Shown: positions 37,275 through 45,793 of the stretch, piece by piece
How positions within the stretch are numbered: the first letter of the stretch is position 1
How the letters are laid out: each line of letters opens with the position of its first letter
NCBI RefSeq assembly: GCF_030397575.1
Contig: NZ_JAPNXS010000014.1
Span: forward strand, 1 to 64,000
Source of the DNA: Psychromonas sp. 14N.309.X.WAT.B.A12
GTDB lineage: Bacteria > Pseudomonadota > Gammaproteobacteria > Enterobacterales > Psychromonadaceae
Length of the DNA stretch: 64,000 bases
Direction: 5' to 3'
Program-made: the position numbers and the translations under genes
Notes under the pieces: model-generated
Databases searched by the model: none
What the model was told of the DNA's origin: nothing
Seen by the model: the letters and a program-made list of their open reading frames with translations, nothing else

Positions 37275-38240
37275 TTATTTACGCAATTGCACCTGGCTGA
37301 CCTGGTGGTTGGTTGATTTTTTCAGAATTAAATTAGCTCTATCGCGTGTTGGACGTATATTTTCCTCTAAATTCACACCGTTAATCTCATCCCAAATTTT
37401 CGATGCAATGCCTACTGCTTCCCGTTTACTCATTTTCGAATAACTATGGAAATAAGCGTTAGGATCAGTGAAAGCCCCCTCTCGAAATTTTAAGAAACGC
37501 TGTATATACCAAGTTTTTAATAGATCGGTTTCAGCATCAACAAAAATAGAAAAGTCGACAAAATCAGAAACAAACGTACGATGTGATTGATCACCCTCAG
37601 TTGAGGCTGCTGTTTGTAGTACATTTAGCCCTTCTAAAATAACGATATCAGGCTGTTCAACATGCAAAGATTGATCAGTCATAATGTCATAAGTTAAATG
37701 TGAATAAACCGGTGCTGTCACTTTCTCTTGTCCAGATTTTATTGCCGAAACAAAATCAATTAAAGCTTTAATATCAAAGCTTTCTGGGAAACCTTTCTTA
37801 TGCATTAAATTACGTGCAACTAACTCTTTATTAGGGCGTAAAAAGCCATCTGTTGTCACTAAGGCCACTTTTGGGTGTTCTGGCCAGCGTGATAACAACG
37901 CTTGTAGAATACGTGCAGAAGTACTTTTACCAACCGCAACACTGCCGGCAATTCCAATAATATAAGGGACTTTTTCATTATGTGAGTTAAGGAATTTATC
38001 TCGGACCGTATGGCGATATTGCCGCGCACCTACGTACAAGTTAAGTAAACGCGACAAGGGTAGATAGATATCAATGACTTCTTGCATGGATAAAGATTCA
38101 TTAATCCCCTGTAATTGTTTGATATCCTCTTCTGACAAAGTGAGCTTTACATTGTCGCGTAGGTCAGCCCATTCATCGCGCTCAAACTGTATGTATGCAC
38201 TATGGCGGTTTTCTGGGTTAAACGCTGAATGGCTATTCAT
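37275..38240 (-). CDS. coaA: Pantothenate kinase type I
   Basis: CoaA phosphorylates pantothenate, the first and regulated step of coenzyme A synthesis. The protein has 321 residues (E. coli 316). The P-loop [12 protein letters not shown] lies at about 92-103, and [11 protein letters not shown] near 200-210 and the [20 protein letters not shown] stretch near 248-267 are family signatures. It overlaps the upstream P-loop kinase-like gene by 8 bases, so the two are probably co-translated. Confidence 0.96.
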   Translation of the reverse strand: MNSHSAFNPENRHSAYIQFERDEWADLRDNVKLTLSEEDIKQLQGINESLSMQEVIDIYLPLSRLLNLYVGARQYRHTVRDKFLNSHNEKVPYIIGIAGSVAVGKSTSARILQALLSRWPEHPKVALVTTDGFLRPNKELVARNLMHKKGFPESFDIKALIDFVSAIKSGQEKVTAPVYSHLTYDIMTDQSLHVEQPDIVILEGLNVLQTAASTEGDQSHRTFVSDFVDFSIFVDAETDLLKTWYIQRFLKFREGAFTDPNAYFHSYSKMSKREAVGIASKIWDEINGVNLEENIRPTRDRANLILKKSTNHQVSQVQLRK

Positions 38241-38883
38241 TGTCGAGCTGAGCTTCTTCTAGATAAATTGATCTGCTGTTACCAATAGGGTCATCTGCAT
38301 AGAGGTGGTATTGTCCAGCTGGTTTAATTAACAATTCAAATAGATTAACTAAGGCTTCCTGTGATTCTTCAATATTAACTTGTTCATGTAGGCGTTTACG
38401 TGCTGTTTCAAAATTACTTTTCACCCAACAACTGTAATCGTATAAATCTAGATAAGCTTCTTGTAACAGATATACCCCCTCGATCAGGATTATATCGATA
38501 TCATTAAAGTGGTAATCAACGGTACGAGGTGATTCTGCATCATCTAAGTTAACTGATGTCTTAATGCTACCAAATAGTTTAAGTGGAAGAATTAACTCTT
38601 CAAACATCTCATCAAAACGGTATGCATTTAGGTAATATTCTTCTGGACTGTTCATTATATTGAAGCGAACATCCTTACTGGCTTCCCAATCATCGGTGTG
38701 AATTACCGCGACATTCAGGCCATCTAATCTTAAAGCTGCTGCAATTTTTTCGGTTAGTTCACGTTTGCCACTGCCCTCAATTCCACTGATAGCAACAATC
38801 TGAGCCTTAGTAGACTCTTTGTTGTTGTGCAGTTCTTTAATAGCACTTTTCATTTGTGCTGAATTATTAAACATGGTTTTCAA
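38233..38883 (-). CDS. Uridine kinase-like P-loop protein of unknown substrate
   Basis: The protein has 216 residues and belongs to the phosphoribulokinase/uridine kinase/pantothenate kinase superfamily. The P-loop GIEGSGKRE is at about 33-41, TDDWE follows near 63-67, and [25 protein letters not shown] near 135-159 is the Walker B-type region with the usual aspartates. I see no clear match to a characterised subgroup. The start is uncertain: TTG at 38883 has GGGGAG nine bases upstream, while ATG at 38874 is too far from it. It overlaps coaA by 8 bases, suggesting a shared pathway or coordinated expression. Confidence 0.75.
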   Translation of the reverse strand: MKTMFNNSAQMKSAIKELHNNKESTKAQIVAISGIEGSGKRELTEKIAAALRLDGLNVAVIHTDDWEASKDVRFNIMNSPEEYYLNAYRFDEMFEELILPLKLFGSIKTSVNLDDAESPRTVDYHFNDIDIILIEGVYLLQEAYLDLYDYSCWVKSNFETARKRLHEQVNIEESQEALVNLFELLIKPAGQYHLYADDPIGNSRSIYLEEAQLDNE

Positions 38884-38928
38884 CGGTCATCTCCCCTTTT
38901 TGACGCCGCTATTATGCCATAAAAATGA

Positions 38929-38952
38929 AAAAAGCCACTAATGTGGCTTTTT
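38929..38952 (-). terminator. Rho-independent terminator of srkA-dsbA
   Basis: AAAAGCCAC and GTGGCTTTT arms around TAAT, with T runs on both strands; it lies 32 bases beyond the dsbA stop on the minus strand. Confidence 0.82.
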
Positions 38953-38983
38953 ATTTTAAATTGGGGTGTTTAAAACTAGGTTT

Positions 38984-39592
38984 TTAGTCTGTTTTTTTAG
39001 TTAAAAATTTAACTAATTCAACGAATTCTTGAGTACTTTTAACTGAACCTGTATTTACTTTGTACTTACCGTTAACAATTAGAGTTGGTACACCACGCAC
39101 TTTAAATGTTTCAGTATTACGTTTCATTTGTGCTGCCATACCGTTTACAGGGAAGCTAGCTAAAGCACCTTTTGCTTCTTTTTCTGAGATGCCAGCCTTA
39201 GCAAAGATATCAAGTATATCTTGTTCGTTATTGATCGCTTTACGTTGTACGTGGATTTGATCAAAGATAATGCTAGTTACTTCTTCTTTCACATCTAACA
39301 GATCTGCAGCAGCATAAGCTTTAGTGACTTCGTCTGCCATTGCTCCACCTAAGAAATTAACGTGGCTTTTCTTAACAGCTACATCAGCAGGTAACTCTTT
39401 TTCAAGGTTTTTCATTAGCGGTTCAAACTTGAAACAGTGTGGGCAATAGAAAGAGAAAAACTCTAATACTTCAGGTTTATCAGTCGCTGTTTGTTTAATA
39501 ACGTCATAGTGAGTACCTTCTTCAAAGTCTGCAGCTTGAACACTTAACGGCAGTAAAAACAAACCGATTAATAGAGCAAAAACCTTTTTCAT
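38984..39592 (-). CDS. dsbA: Periplasmic thiol:disulfide oxidoreductase DsbA
   Basis: DsbA introduces disulfides into exported proteins. The 202-residue precursor has a signal peptide ending at VQA (residue 20). The thioredoxin-fold active site CPHC is at 50-53, in FSFYCPHCFKFEP, and the cis-proline loop is RGVPTLIVNG near 168-177. I chose the ATG at 39592 because it begins the signal peptide directly with GATC-AGGATC upstream; the longer in-frame start adds seven residues ahead of it. It follows srkA by 45 bases, as in E. coli (yihE-dsbA). Confidence 0.95.
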   Translation of the reverse strand: MKKVFALLIGLFLLPLSVQAADFEEGTHYDVIKQTATDKPEVLEFFSFYCPHCFKFEPLMKNLEKELPADVAVKKSHVNFLGGAMADEVTKAYAAADLLDVKEEVTSIIFDQIHVQRKAINNEQDILDIFAKAGISEKEAKGALASFPVNGMAAQMKRNTETFKVRGVPTLIVNGKYKVNTGSVKSTQEFVELVKFLTKKTD

Positions 39593-39637
39593 TATGTGAT
39601 CCTTTATTATCATTGTTGTGATTTTATGATGTAAAAA

Positions 39638-40627
39638 TTAATAGTGTGGCTGAAGCATGATAGGTGCTTCATCTAATAATACTAACTGTTGTTGTAACGA
39701 TTGTAACCACTCTTTCCAATATTGTTCTGTTATAAACCATGGAAAGTTACGAGAAAACGCCGGATCTTCCCATCGATTATGAATCCATGCAGTGTAATTA
39801 ATCATGCGTAGAGTACGTAGGACTTCAATGTAAGCTAATTGTTCCGTTTCAAACTCATATTCTTCTTGGTAACCTTCTAAAATCATAGAAATTTGTAATA
39901 ACTGCTCATTTCGATCGCCATGTAATAACATCCACACGTCTTGTACCGCAGGACCCATTTTACAATCATCGAAATCTACCCAGTACGGTTGCCCTTCTTT
40001 TAGTAAGATATTACTGGCGTGCGCATCACCGTGTATAGCGATCATCGTCAGCTTAGGTAGTTTTTTTGTGGTGATTTTATAGTGTAAATCTTGCAATGTT
40101 TGAAATACGTCTGCATGAATACTTGTAGGTATAAATTGACAGTTTCTTAATGCTTCAATGGCCGTTTTTATGGTGCTGTCGATAGATAACGAAGGACGCT
40201 GGGTAAATTGATGCTGAGCGCCTACTTTATGTAATTTACCCAACGCTATGCCTACTTCATACAAACTATCTACATCATCCACGGCGAGTGAACGTGCAGA
40301 TAAATTTTCAAATAATGCAAAGAAATAACCAGCAAAATTATGCAATGTACTGCCATCAATCTCTAAAGGTGCTGATAACTGCAGGCCTGCTTCAGTGAGT
40401 TTTTTAGAAAATACATGGTCTTCTAGTAATTGTTGTTCATTCCAACGTTCTGGACGATAAAACTTTACCACATAACGCTGTTGTTGCTCATCGGTGAAAG
40501 AAAAAACTCTATTTTCATAAGAGTTGAGTGCTAACAAGCCTGTCTCAGGGTAAATACCAATACTCGCGAGTGCATCTAGTTGGCATTCAGGGGTTAATTT
40601 TTGATAGGTTTGGCTTGTATTTGACAT
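39638..40627 (-). CDS. srkA: Stress response kinase A (SrkA/YihE)
   Basis: SrkA is an aminoglycoside-phosphotransferase-fold Ser/Thr kinase that protects stressed E. coli cells. The protein has 329 residues (E. coli 328). The catalytic loop HGDAHASN is at 199-206 and the metal-binding DFDD at 218-221; VVKFYRPERW near 53-62 holds the ATP-binding lysine. GGAG precedes the ATG. Just upstream lies a terminator-like hairpin (40642-40672) in the leader. It is co-oriented with dsbA. Confidence 0.93.
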   Translation of the reverse strand: MSNTSQTYQKLTPECQLDALASIGIYPETGLLALNSYENRVFSFTDEQQQRYVVKFYRPERWNEQQLLEDHVFSKKLTEAGLQLSAPLEIDGSTLHNFAGYFFALFENLSARSLAVDDVDSLYEVGIALGKLHKVGAQHQFTQRPSLSIDSTIKTAIEALRNCQFIPTSIHADVFQTLQDLHYKITTKKLPKLTMIAIHGDAHASNILLKEGQPYWVDFDDCKMGPAVQDVWMLLHGDRNEQLLQISMILEGYQEEYEFETEQLAYIEVLRTLRMINYTAWIHNRWEDPAFSRNFPWFITEQYWKEWLQSLQQQLVLLDEAPIMLQPHY

Positions 40628-40641
40628 TATATTTCTCCAAT

Positions 40642-40672
40642 AAAAAAGGCGCAGCCAATGTATTAGCGCGCC
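40642..40672 (-). terminator. Terminator-like hairpin in the srkA leader
   Basis: On the minus strand GGCGC and GCGCC arms with a 15-base loop are followed by six T, ending 14 bases before the srkA ATG. It may end an upstream transcript or act as an attenuator; the stem is short. Confidence 0.4.
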
Positions 40673-40824
40673 CCTATAAAATATTTATTTTTTTATACGT
40701 AAAATGTTAATACGGTCTATATAAGATAACAAATTCATGAGTGATTGATATAGCTGAGCTTAAATAATTTACTTAAGTTTCGAGTGGTTTTGAGAAGATA
40801 CTTGATACTTTTTGGGAGAAAATT

Positions 40825-40849
40825 AAAGTACTCAAATATTGAGTACTTT
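40825..40849 (-). terminator. Terminator of the small lipoprotein gene
   Basis: A perfect 11-bp AT-rich stem (AAAGTACTCAA and TTGAGTACTTT, loop ATA) starts 17 bases beyond the stop of the minus-strand lipoprotein gene and is followed there by AATTTTCTCC. Confidence 0.65.
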
Positions 40850-40866
40850 ATATAAGAAAGAAAATA

Positions 40867-41214
40867 CTACAGTGTTTCAGTACAACCTTTGGCAGTCATT
40901 ACAGGTGTTGCTATCTCTTTAGCTGTGTCGTAGCTTGTTTGCATTTTTTCTGTTGCCGTTGCAGTACTGATGCCTGCAGTTGTTAATAGGCTAGAGCTGC
41001 TTTCTAGGCTAGTCATTTTTGCTTCATAATCCACAAACGTTTGTTTGATCTCAGCGCAAGTTAAGCTTGGGAAATTAGTTTCTAGTAGGTTATTGGTTAA
41101 ACTAGTTACTGTGCTTGTTGTATCTGTTGTGCTGCTATCAGTTGTTTCTGTATTGGTAGTTTGACAACCAGCAAGTAATACACCACCTAATAAAATTAAC
41201 GCTGTTTTTTTCAT
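40867..41214 (-). CDS. Putative lipoprotein, Ser/Thr-rich
   Basis: The protein has 115 residues. MKKTALILLGGVLLAGC is a lipoprotein signal with lipobox LAGC and the acylated Cys at 17. The next 30 residues are nearly all Thr, Ser, Asn, Asp and Glu (a flexible linker), followed by an amphipathic C-terminal part containing two Cys (in LTCAEIKQTF and the final KGCTETL) that could form a disulfide. I do not recognise a family. It is a single gene, divergent from the metal-transport operon. Confidence 0.75.
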   Translation of the reverse strand: MKKTALILLGGVLLAGCQTTNTETTDSSTTDTTSTVTSLTNNLLETNFPSLTCAEIKQTFVDYEAKMTSLESSSSLLTTAGISTATATEKMQTSYDTAKEIATPVMTAKGCTETL

Positions 41215-41294
41215 TTTGACCCCATTTGTAATTGATAGATAAACCAGTGTATTTTTTTATGCAAAAACAATCAATCTGTAACACCTATCAAGTT

Positions 41295-41313
41295 GATAAT
41301 GAATATCATTTGC
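41295..41313 (+). promoter_or_regulatory. Fur box upstream of the sit operon
   Basis: GATAATGAATATCATTTGC agrees with the 19-bp Fur consensus GATAATGATAATCATTATC at 15 positions. It lies 63 bases upstream of the sitA-like start, where Fur would be expected to repress in iron-replete cells. Confidence 0.7.
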
Positions 41314-41375
41314 GATTGAAATATTGAACTGCTATCTTTAGTTTACTTATTAAACTAATTGGATAGGCGGGTTGT

Positions 41376-42272
41376 ATGTTAAGAACTTTATTTGTTGTGT
41401 TGATGCTTATTTTTCAGGCTCAAGCAGGGTATGCAGCATCGAATGACAAATTTAAAGTGGTGACCACTTTTACTGTTATAGCTGATATGGCAAAAAATGT
41501 TGCCGGTGATGCCGCCATTGTAGAGTCAATTACTAAAGCTAATGCGGAAATCCATAATTATCAAGCTACACCGGGTGATTTACGTCGTGCGCAGGGCGCA
41601 GATATGATCCTTTATAACGGGTTAAATCTAGAGCTATGGTTTGATAAATTTTTTAATAACTTAAAAAATGTGCCAAAAGTGATTGTTTCTGATGGTATTG
41701 AACCGATGGGTATTACACAAGGGGCTTATTCTGGCAAACCGAATCCACATGCTTGGATGTCAGCTCCTAATGCATTGATTTATGTTGATAATATTCGAGC
41801 AGCACTCGTTGAGCACGATCCAAGTCACGCAGCAACTTACAATGCTAACGCTAAGCAATATAGTGAGCAGATTATTGCTGCGGTTGCACCTTTCAAAGCC
41901 CAAATTTCAGCAGTACCAGAGCAACAACGCTGGTTGGTGACCAGTGAAGGCGCATTCAGTTACCTAGCGCGAGATTATGGTTTAAAAGAGCTATACCTAT
42001 GGCCAATGAACTCAGATGCTCAAGGCACACCACAACAAGTTAAAGAGGTCATTGATACGATGCGTTTAAATAATATTAATGCAGTGTTTAGTGAAAGTAC
42101 GGTCTCCGCTAAACCAGCCCAGCAGGTAGCAAGAGAAACGGGGGCGTTATACGCGGGTGTCCTTTATGTTGATTCATTGAGTAATACAGATGGTCCTGTC
42201 CCTACTTATATTGACTTGTTAACGACGACATTAAGTCGGATTGCAGCGGGAGTAAACCAAGATGCTAAATAA
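41376..42272 (+). CDS. sitA: Periplasmic metal-binding protein of a Mn/Fe ABC transporter (SitA/YfeA-type)
   Basis: This cluster A-I (ZnuA/SitA-like) solute-binding protein has 298 residues and a signal peptide ending near AYAA (residues 18-21). Metal-ligand regions are seen as [13 protein letters not shown] near 55-67, [13 protein letters not shown] near 118-130, [14 protein letters not shown] near 189-202 (Glu) and [10 protein letters not shown] near 265-274 (Asp). The absence of the His-rich loop of ZnuA and the Fur box upstream favour manganese or iron over zinc. It overlaps the ATPase gene by 11 bases. Confidence 0.9.
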   Translation: MLRTLFVVLMLIFQAQAGYAASNDKFKVVTTFTVIADMAKNVAGDAAIVESITKANAEIHNYQATPGDLRRAQGADMILYNGLNLELWFDKFFNNLKNVPKVIVSDGIEPMGITQGAYSGKPNPHAWMSAPNALIYVDNIRAALVEHDPSHAATYNANAKQYSEQIIAAVAPFKAQISAVPEQQRWLVTSEGAFSYLARDYGLKELYLWPMNSDAQGTPQQVKEVIDTMRLNNINAVFSESTVSAKPAQQVARETGALYAGVLYVDSLSNTDGPVPTYIDLLTTTLSRIAAGVNQDAK

Positions 42273-43134
42273 ACAAACAACAGCAAACAATATAAAAGTA
42301 AATGATATTACAGTAACTTATAGAAATGGCTTTACCGCTATTCATGATGCCAGTTTTACTTTACCTAAAGGCTCTATCACTGCGTTAGTGGGTATCAACG
42401 GCAGCGGTAAATCGACTATCTTTAAGTCTATTATGGGCTTAGTGAATTTAAAAACTGGTTCAGTAAATATCTTAGGTTTATCAGTCAAACAAGCACTAAA
42501 GAGCAACATTGTTGCTTATGTCCCCCAATCAGAAGAGATCGATTGGGATTTCCCTATCTTAGTGGAAGATGTGGTGATGATGGGGCGTTACGGGCATATG
42601 AATATGTTGCGTATGAGTTCAGCTAAAGACCGTGAAATGGTTGATCAAGCTTTACGTCGTGTGAACATGCAAGACTACCGTCACCGTCAAATTGGCGAGT
42701 TATCCGGTGGCCAGAAAAAGCGTATATTCTTAGCACGCGCATTAGCACAAGAGAGCCAGGTCATTTTATTAGATGAACCTTTCACAGGTGTTGATGTAAA
42801 AACAGAAGAGCACATTATGCAATTGCTAAAAGTATTGCGAGAGGAGGGTAAAGTCATTTTAGTATCAACGCATAACTTAGGTAGCATTCCTGAATTTTGC
42901 GATAGAACGGTCTTTGTTAATCGTACTGTGTTGGATGAGGGACCAACTGAGAAGGTCTTCACACCAGATAATATACAAAAAGCCTTTGGCGGTGCGCTTC
43001 GTCACTTTGTGTTAAGTGGTGATCTGTTACATACCGATGATGATAAACGCCAAGTTACCGTGATCAGTGATGATGAACGCCCAGTTGTTCTATACGGAGA
43101 GCAACATACTAATACCGTGCTGAATCAGCTATAG
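42262..43134 (+). CDS. sitB: Metal ABC transporter ATP-binding protein (SitB-type)
   Basis: This is the ATPase of the metal importer. The protein has 290 residues. Walker [10 protein letters not shown] lies near 43-51, the Q-loop in [14 protein letters not shown] near 84-97, the signature LSGGQKKR near 147-154 and Walker B VILLDEP near 167-173. The sequence [23 protein letters not shown] is typical of the Mn/Fe (SitB/YfeB) group. It overlaps the binding-protein gene and is 9 bases from the first permease gene. Confidence 0.92.
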   Translation: MLNKQTTANNIKVNDITVTYRNGFTAIHDASFTLPKGSITALVGINGSGKSTIFKSIMGLVNLKTGSVNILGLSVKQALKSNIVAYVPQSEEIDWDFPILVEDVVMMGRYGHMNMLRMSSAKDREMVDQALRRVNMQDYRHRQIGELSGGQKKRIFLARALAQESQVILLDEPFTGVDVKTEEHIMQLLKVLREEGKVILVSTHNLGSIPEFCDRTVFVNRTVLDEGPTEKVFTPDNIQKAFGGALRHFVLSGDLLHTDDDKRQVTVISDDERPVVLYGEQHTNTVLNQL

Positions 43135-43143
43135 GAGGGGGGG

Positions 43144-44004
43144 ATGTTGGAATATTTATTAGAACCTTTTAGTTACGATTACATGGTAAATGCGATTTTG
43201 GTGAGTGCATTAGTCGGTGGTGTTTGTGCTTTTTTATCTGTGTACTTAATGCTGAAAGGTTGGTCATTGATCGGTGATGCTTTATCACACTCTATCGTTC
43301 CAGGGGTTGCGGGTGCCTACATGTTAGGGTTGCCATTTGCAGTTGGGGCGTTTTTTTCAGGTGGTTTAGCAGCAACAGTGATGTTGTTTCTAAACCAAGC
43401 CTCTAGATTAAAAGAAGATGCCATTATAGGCATTATTTTTACCTCATTTTTTGGTTTGGGATTGTTCATGGTCTCTTTGAGTCCAACATCAGTGAATATA
43501 CAAACCATCGTCATGGGCAATATTTTGGCAATCACACCTTATGATACCTTGCAGTTAGTCATCATCAGCATGGTCACTCTAGCGGTATTAACCGTGAAAT
43601 GGCGTGATTTTATGGTGCTGTTTTTCGATGAACAGCATGCAAGAAGTATTGGCTTGAATGCCAATGCGTTAAAAATTATCTTTTTTACCTTATTAAGTGC
43701 ATCAACAGTAGCCGCGCTGCAAACAGTAGGAGCCTTTCTAGTGATTGCGATGGTCGTGATCCCAGGTGCTACGGCTTATCTGCTTAGTGATAAATTCAGT
43801 AATGTCATTTTTATCAGTATTAGTATCGGTACGTTAAGCTCATTAATTGGGGCATACCTAAGCTATTTCATCAATGGAGCGACTGGCGGCATTATTGTTT
43901 TATTGCAAACCTTTATCTTCTTATCTGCTTTCTTTTTCTCGCCTAAGTATGGCTTGATTAGTAATAGAAAAAAGCAGAAATCATTAACCGTTAAGCAAGG
44001 ATAA
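43144..44004 (+). CDS. sitC: Metal ABC transporter permease (SitC-type)
   Basis: The protein has 286 residues with about eight hydrophobic segments of the ABC-3 permease family. LMLKGWSLIGDALSHSIVPGVAGAY near 35-59 is the family's conserved N-terminal part and DEQHARSIGLN near 162-172 the cytoplasmic ATPase-contact loop. A strong GGAGGGGGG lies just ahead of the ATG. The second permease gene follows after 4 bases. Confidence 0.92.
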   Translation: MLEYLLEPFSYDYMVNAILVSALVGGVCAFLSVYLMLKGWSLIGDALSHSIVPGVAGAYMLGLPFAVGAFFSGGLAATVMLFLNQASRLKEDAIIGIIFTSFFGLGLFMVSLSPTSVNIQTIVMGNILAITPYDTLQLVIISMVTLAVLTVKWRDFMVLFFDEQHARSIGLNANALKIIFFTLLSASTVAALQTVGAFLVIAMVVIPGATAYLLSDKFSNVIFISISIGTLSSLIGAYLSYFINGATGGIIVLLQTFIFLSAFFFSPKYGLISNRKKQKSLTVKQG

Positions 44005-44008
44005 TTAC

Positions 44009-44062
44009 ATGACAGCATTATTTGAAAACTTAACGTCTCCTTTTGCCTTTGATTTTATGTAA
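44009..44062 (+). other. Orphan 5' end of the second permease gene, closed by an in-frame TAA
   Basis: An ATG at 44009, 4 bases after sitC, opens a frame with the expected SitD N-terminus (MTALFENLTSPFAFDFM) but meets TAA at 44060-44062, codon 18. The reading frame then continues without a break into the permease body. The next codon is CAA (QAF), and permeases of this family commonly carry MQQAF here, so a CAA-to-TAA change is likely. Confidence 0.8.
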
Positions 44063-44074
44063 CAAGCGTTTGTA

Positions 44075-44923
44075 ATGGTGCTGGTTTTAGCGGTACCAAC
44101 TGCGATATTGTCATGCTTTTTAATCTTAAAAGGGTGGTCATTGATGGGTGATGCAATTTCTCATTCAGTGTTACCAGGTATTGTGATCGCTTATGTGTTG
44201 GCTATCCCTTTTGCCATCGGTGCTTTTGTCGCAGGTATCGGGTGTGCTGTTTTTACTGGTTACATTAAAGAAAATAGCCGTTTGAAAGAAGATACGGTAA
44301 TGGGAATCGTTTTCTCAGCGATGTTCGCTTTAGGCTTGCTATTAATCACTAAAATAGAGACAGATGTTCACCTTGACCAAATATTGTATGGCGATCTATT
44401 AGGTAGTAGCTGGAGCGGCATTATGGAAGTGGCGATCGTGAGCTTAGTAGTGTGTACTTTCTTGTTTGTACAAGGTAAAAACTTATTATTATATGTATTT
44501 GATAAACAGCATGCACAGGCAATAGGGTTGTCCGTTAGATTTCTACACTATGCGTTGTTATCAGTGTTGTCGATTACGATTGTATTTGCGTTAAAATCGG
44601 TAGGTATGATTCTAGTGATTGCTATGTTAATAACACCTGGGGCGATAGCTTTTTTAATGACACGTAACTTTTACAAGATGTTGGTGATTAGTGTTGGAGT
44701 TTCTTGTAGCTGCGCAATATTAGGGATCTACTTGAGTTTCTTTATCGACAGTGCACCCGCACCAACTATTATTATGTTGTTGGCAACATTATTTATTGGC
44801 GTGTTTAGTTACAGCAGTTTAAAAGTTAAAAAATTAACTCAACATACTGTTAAACATGAGAAGAAACACTCGGCTAAAGGCGCATGGTTAGGTTATCCGT
44901 GTCGTCTTCGAAACCACTGTTAA
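44075..44923 (+). CDS. sitD: Metal ABC transporter permease (SitD-type), N-terminus interrupted
   Basis: The open frame from the ATG at 44075 encodes 282 residues of an ABC-3 family permease (LKGWSLMGDAISHSVLPG near 23-40, FDKQHAQAIGLS near 147-158). The natural start appears to be 44009, but an in-frame TAA at 44060 separates the first 17 codons. No convincing ribosome-binding site precedes 44075. The gene is therefore either a pseudogene, translated by reinitiation, or affected by a sequencing error. All membrane helices are within the downstream frame, so a restarted product might still work. The other three subunits are intact. Confidence 0.75.
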   Translation: MVLVLAVPTAILSCFLILKGWSLMGDAISHSVLPGIVIAYVLAIPFAIGAFVAGIGCAVFTGYIKENSRLKEDTVMGIVFSAMFALGLLLITKIETDVHLDQILYGDLLGSSWSGIMEVAIVSLVVCTFLFVQGKNLLLYVFDKQHAQAIGLSVRFLHYALLSVLSITIVFALKSVGMILVIAMLITPGAIAFLMTRNFYKMLVISVGVSCSCAILGIYLSFFIDSAPAPTIIMLLATLFIGVFSYSSLKVKKLTQHTVKHEKKHSAKGAWLGYPCRLRNHC

Positions 44924-44951
44924 CAAACAAAAGCAGGGTATCTATAGTTCG

Positions 44952-45149
44952 CTAATAGGTACTTTGCTTAAATTGATGATTGCTTAAATCATAAATAAAG
45001 CCAGCACTCGCGAGCCGCTCTTTTAACAGTGCTTTATCCATTTCGTAAGTTGCACACAAGTCATCCAATGTTTTTTGCTCATTTCTCAATTTCATATTAA
45101 CAATGCTTAATAACATATTAACATCCATCTTTTTGTAGTTCTCTAACAT
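44952..45149 (-). CDS. Small DUF4250-type protein
   Basis: The protein has 65 residues starting MLENYKKMDVNMLLSIVNMKLRNEQKTLDDLCATYEMD, which matches the pattern I know for DUF4250. Function unknown. I chose the ATG at 45149, preceded by GGGAG; an in-frame ATG ten codons upstream has no such signal. It follows yihD on the same strand and converges on the sit operon with 28 bases between and no clear terminator. Confidence 0.75.
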   Translation of the reverse strand: MLENYKKMDVNMLLSIVNMKLRNEQKTLDDLCATYEMDKALLKERLASAGFIYDLSNHQFKQSTY

Positions 45150-45218
45150 TGCGCTCTCCCTGTCTAGTGATTGCCCCAACTACATTAAATTAGTTAATAT
45201 TGTTTAATGCACTCGGTA

Positions 45219-45482
45219 TTATAGTAAACCTCTTGCCTTCAATAATGCACTTTGAAAATCATCTTCGCAATCTTTTGCAATCCCTGGAATCATTTCATCT
45301 TTATCAGTTTGGTCCATTTTTAGGTGATAAATAATTACTTCATCAGTTAATGTATCGATTGGTCCATCAAAACCTGATTCAGTGGCAATGTGCTTTAACA
45401 GCGTTAATAAATCTAGATCTTGGTGTTTTAACCAATATGGTTTTATTAACTCTAATATCTCGTTAATACGGTGACTCTGCAT
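45219..45482 (-). CDS. yihD: YihD family protein
   Basis: The protein has 87 residues and is similar to E. coli YihD (89) along its length: RINEILELIKPYW, LLKHIATESGFDGPID, DEVIIYHLKMDQTDKDEMIPGIAKD and DDFQSALLKARGLL. The function is not established. It follows the DUF1488 gene by 23 bases. In E. coli yihD sits next to srkA-dsbA; here it has moved next to aroE, about 6 kb away. Confidence 0.88.
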   Translation of the reverse strand: MQSHRINEILELIKPYWLKHQDLDLLTLLKHIATESGFDGPIDTLTDEVIIYHLKMDQTDKDEMIPGIAKDCEDDFQSALLKARGLL

Positions 45483-45505
45483 AATTAAAACCCTTTATTA
45501 AATGG

Positions 45506-45787
45506 TTAACAATGGTTGAGCTCTATACTCCCATTATCATTAAAAGCTTGCTGATTAATCAATGCTTCAGCGAGATCTTCAATATCAAATCGCGCCGCTT
45601 CAAACAGTGCTAATGCAGCTCTCTCATTAGCAGTTGCTGGTGGCGTATTCGGCTGATCAAGTGCGTTTAATGTTATCCAAGAGATGACACAATGAATTAA
45701 GCGTCCTTGGCATTGAGCGTGAAACTCCACTTGCTGCAAATCATGGTTATAGTATTCGTTATCAGAAAATAGAATGTTTTGATTCAT
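45506..45787 (-). CDS. DUF1488-type protein
   Basis: The protein has 93 residues, is acidic and lacks signal or membrane segments. VEFHAQCQGRLIHCVISWITLNAL and AALALFEAARFDIEDLAEALI fit the DUF1488 family, whose genes often sit beside aroE in Vibrio relatives. It starts 6 bases after the aroE stop, so it is probably in the aroE transcript. Function unknown. Confidence 0.72.
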   Translation of the reverse strand: MNQNILFSDNEYYNHDLQQVEFHAQCQGRLIHCVISWITLNALDQPNTPPATANERAALALFEAARFDIEDLAEALINQQAFNDNGSIELNHC

Positions 45788-45793
45788 ATTAAG

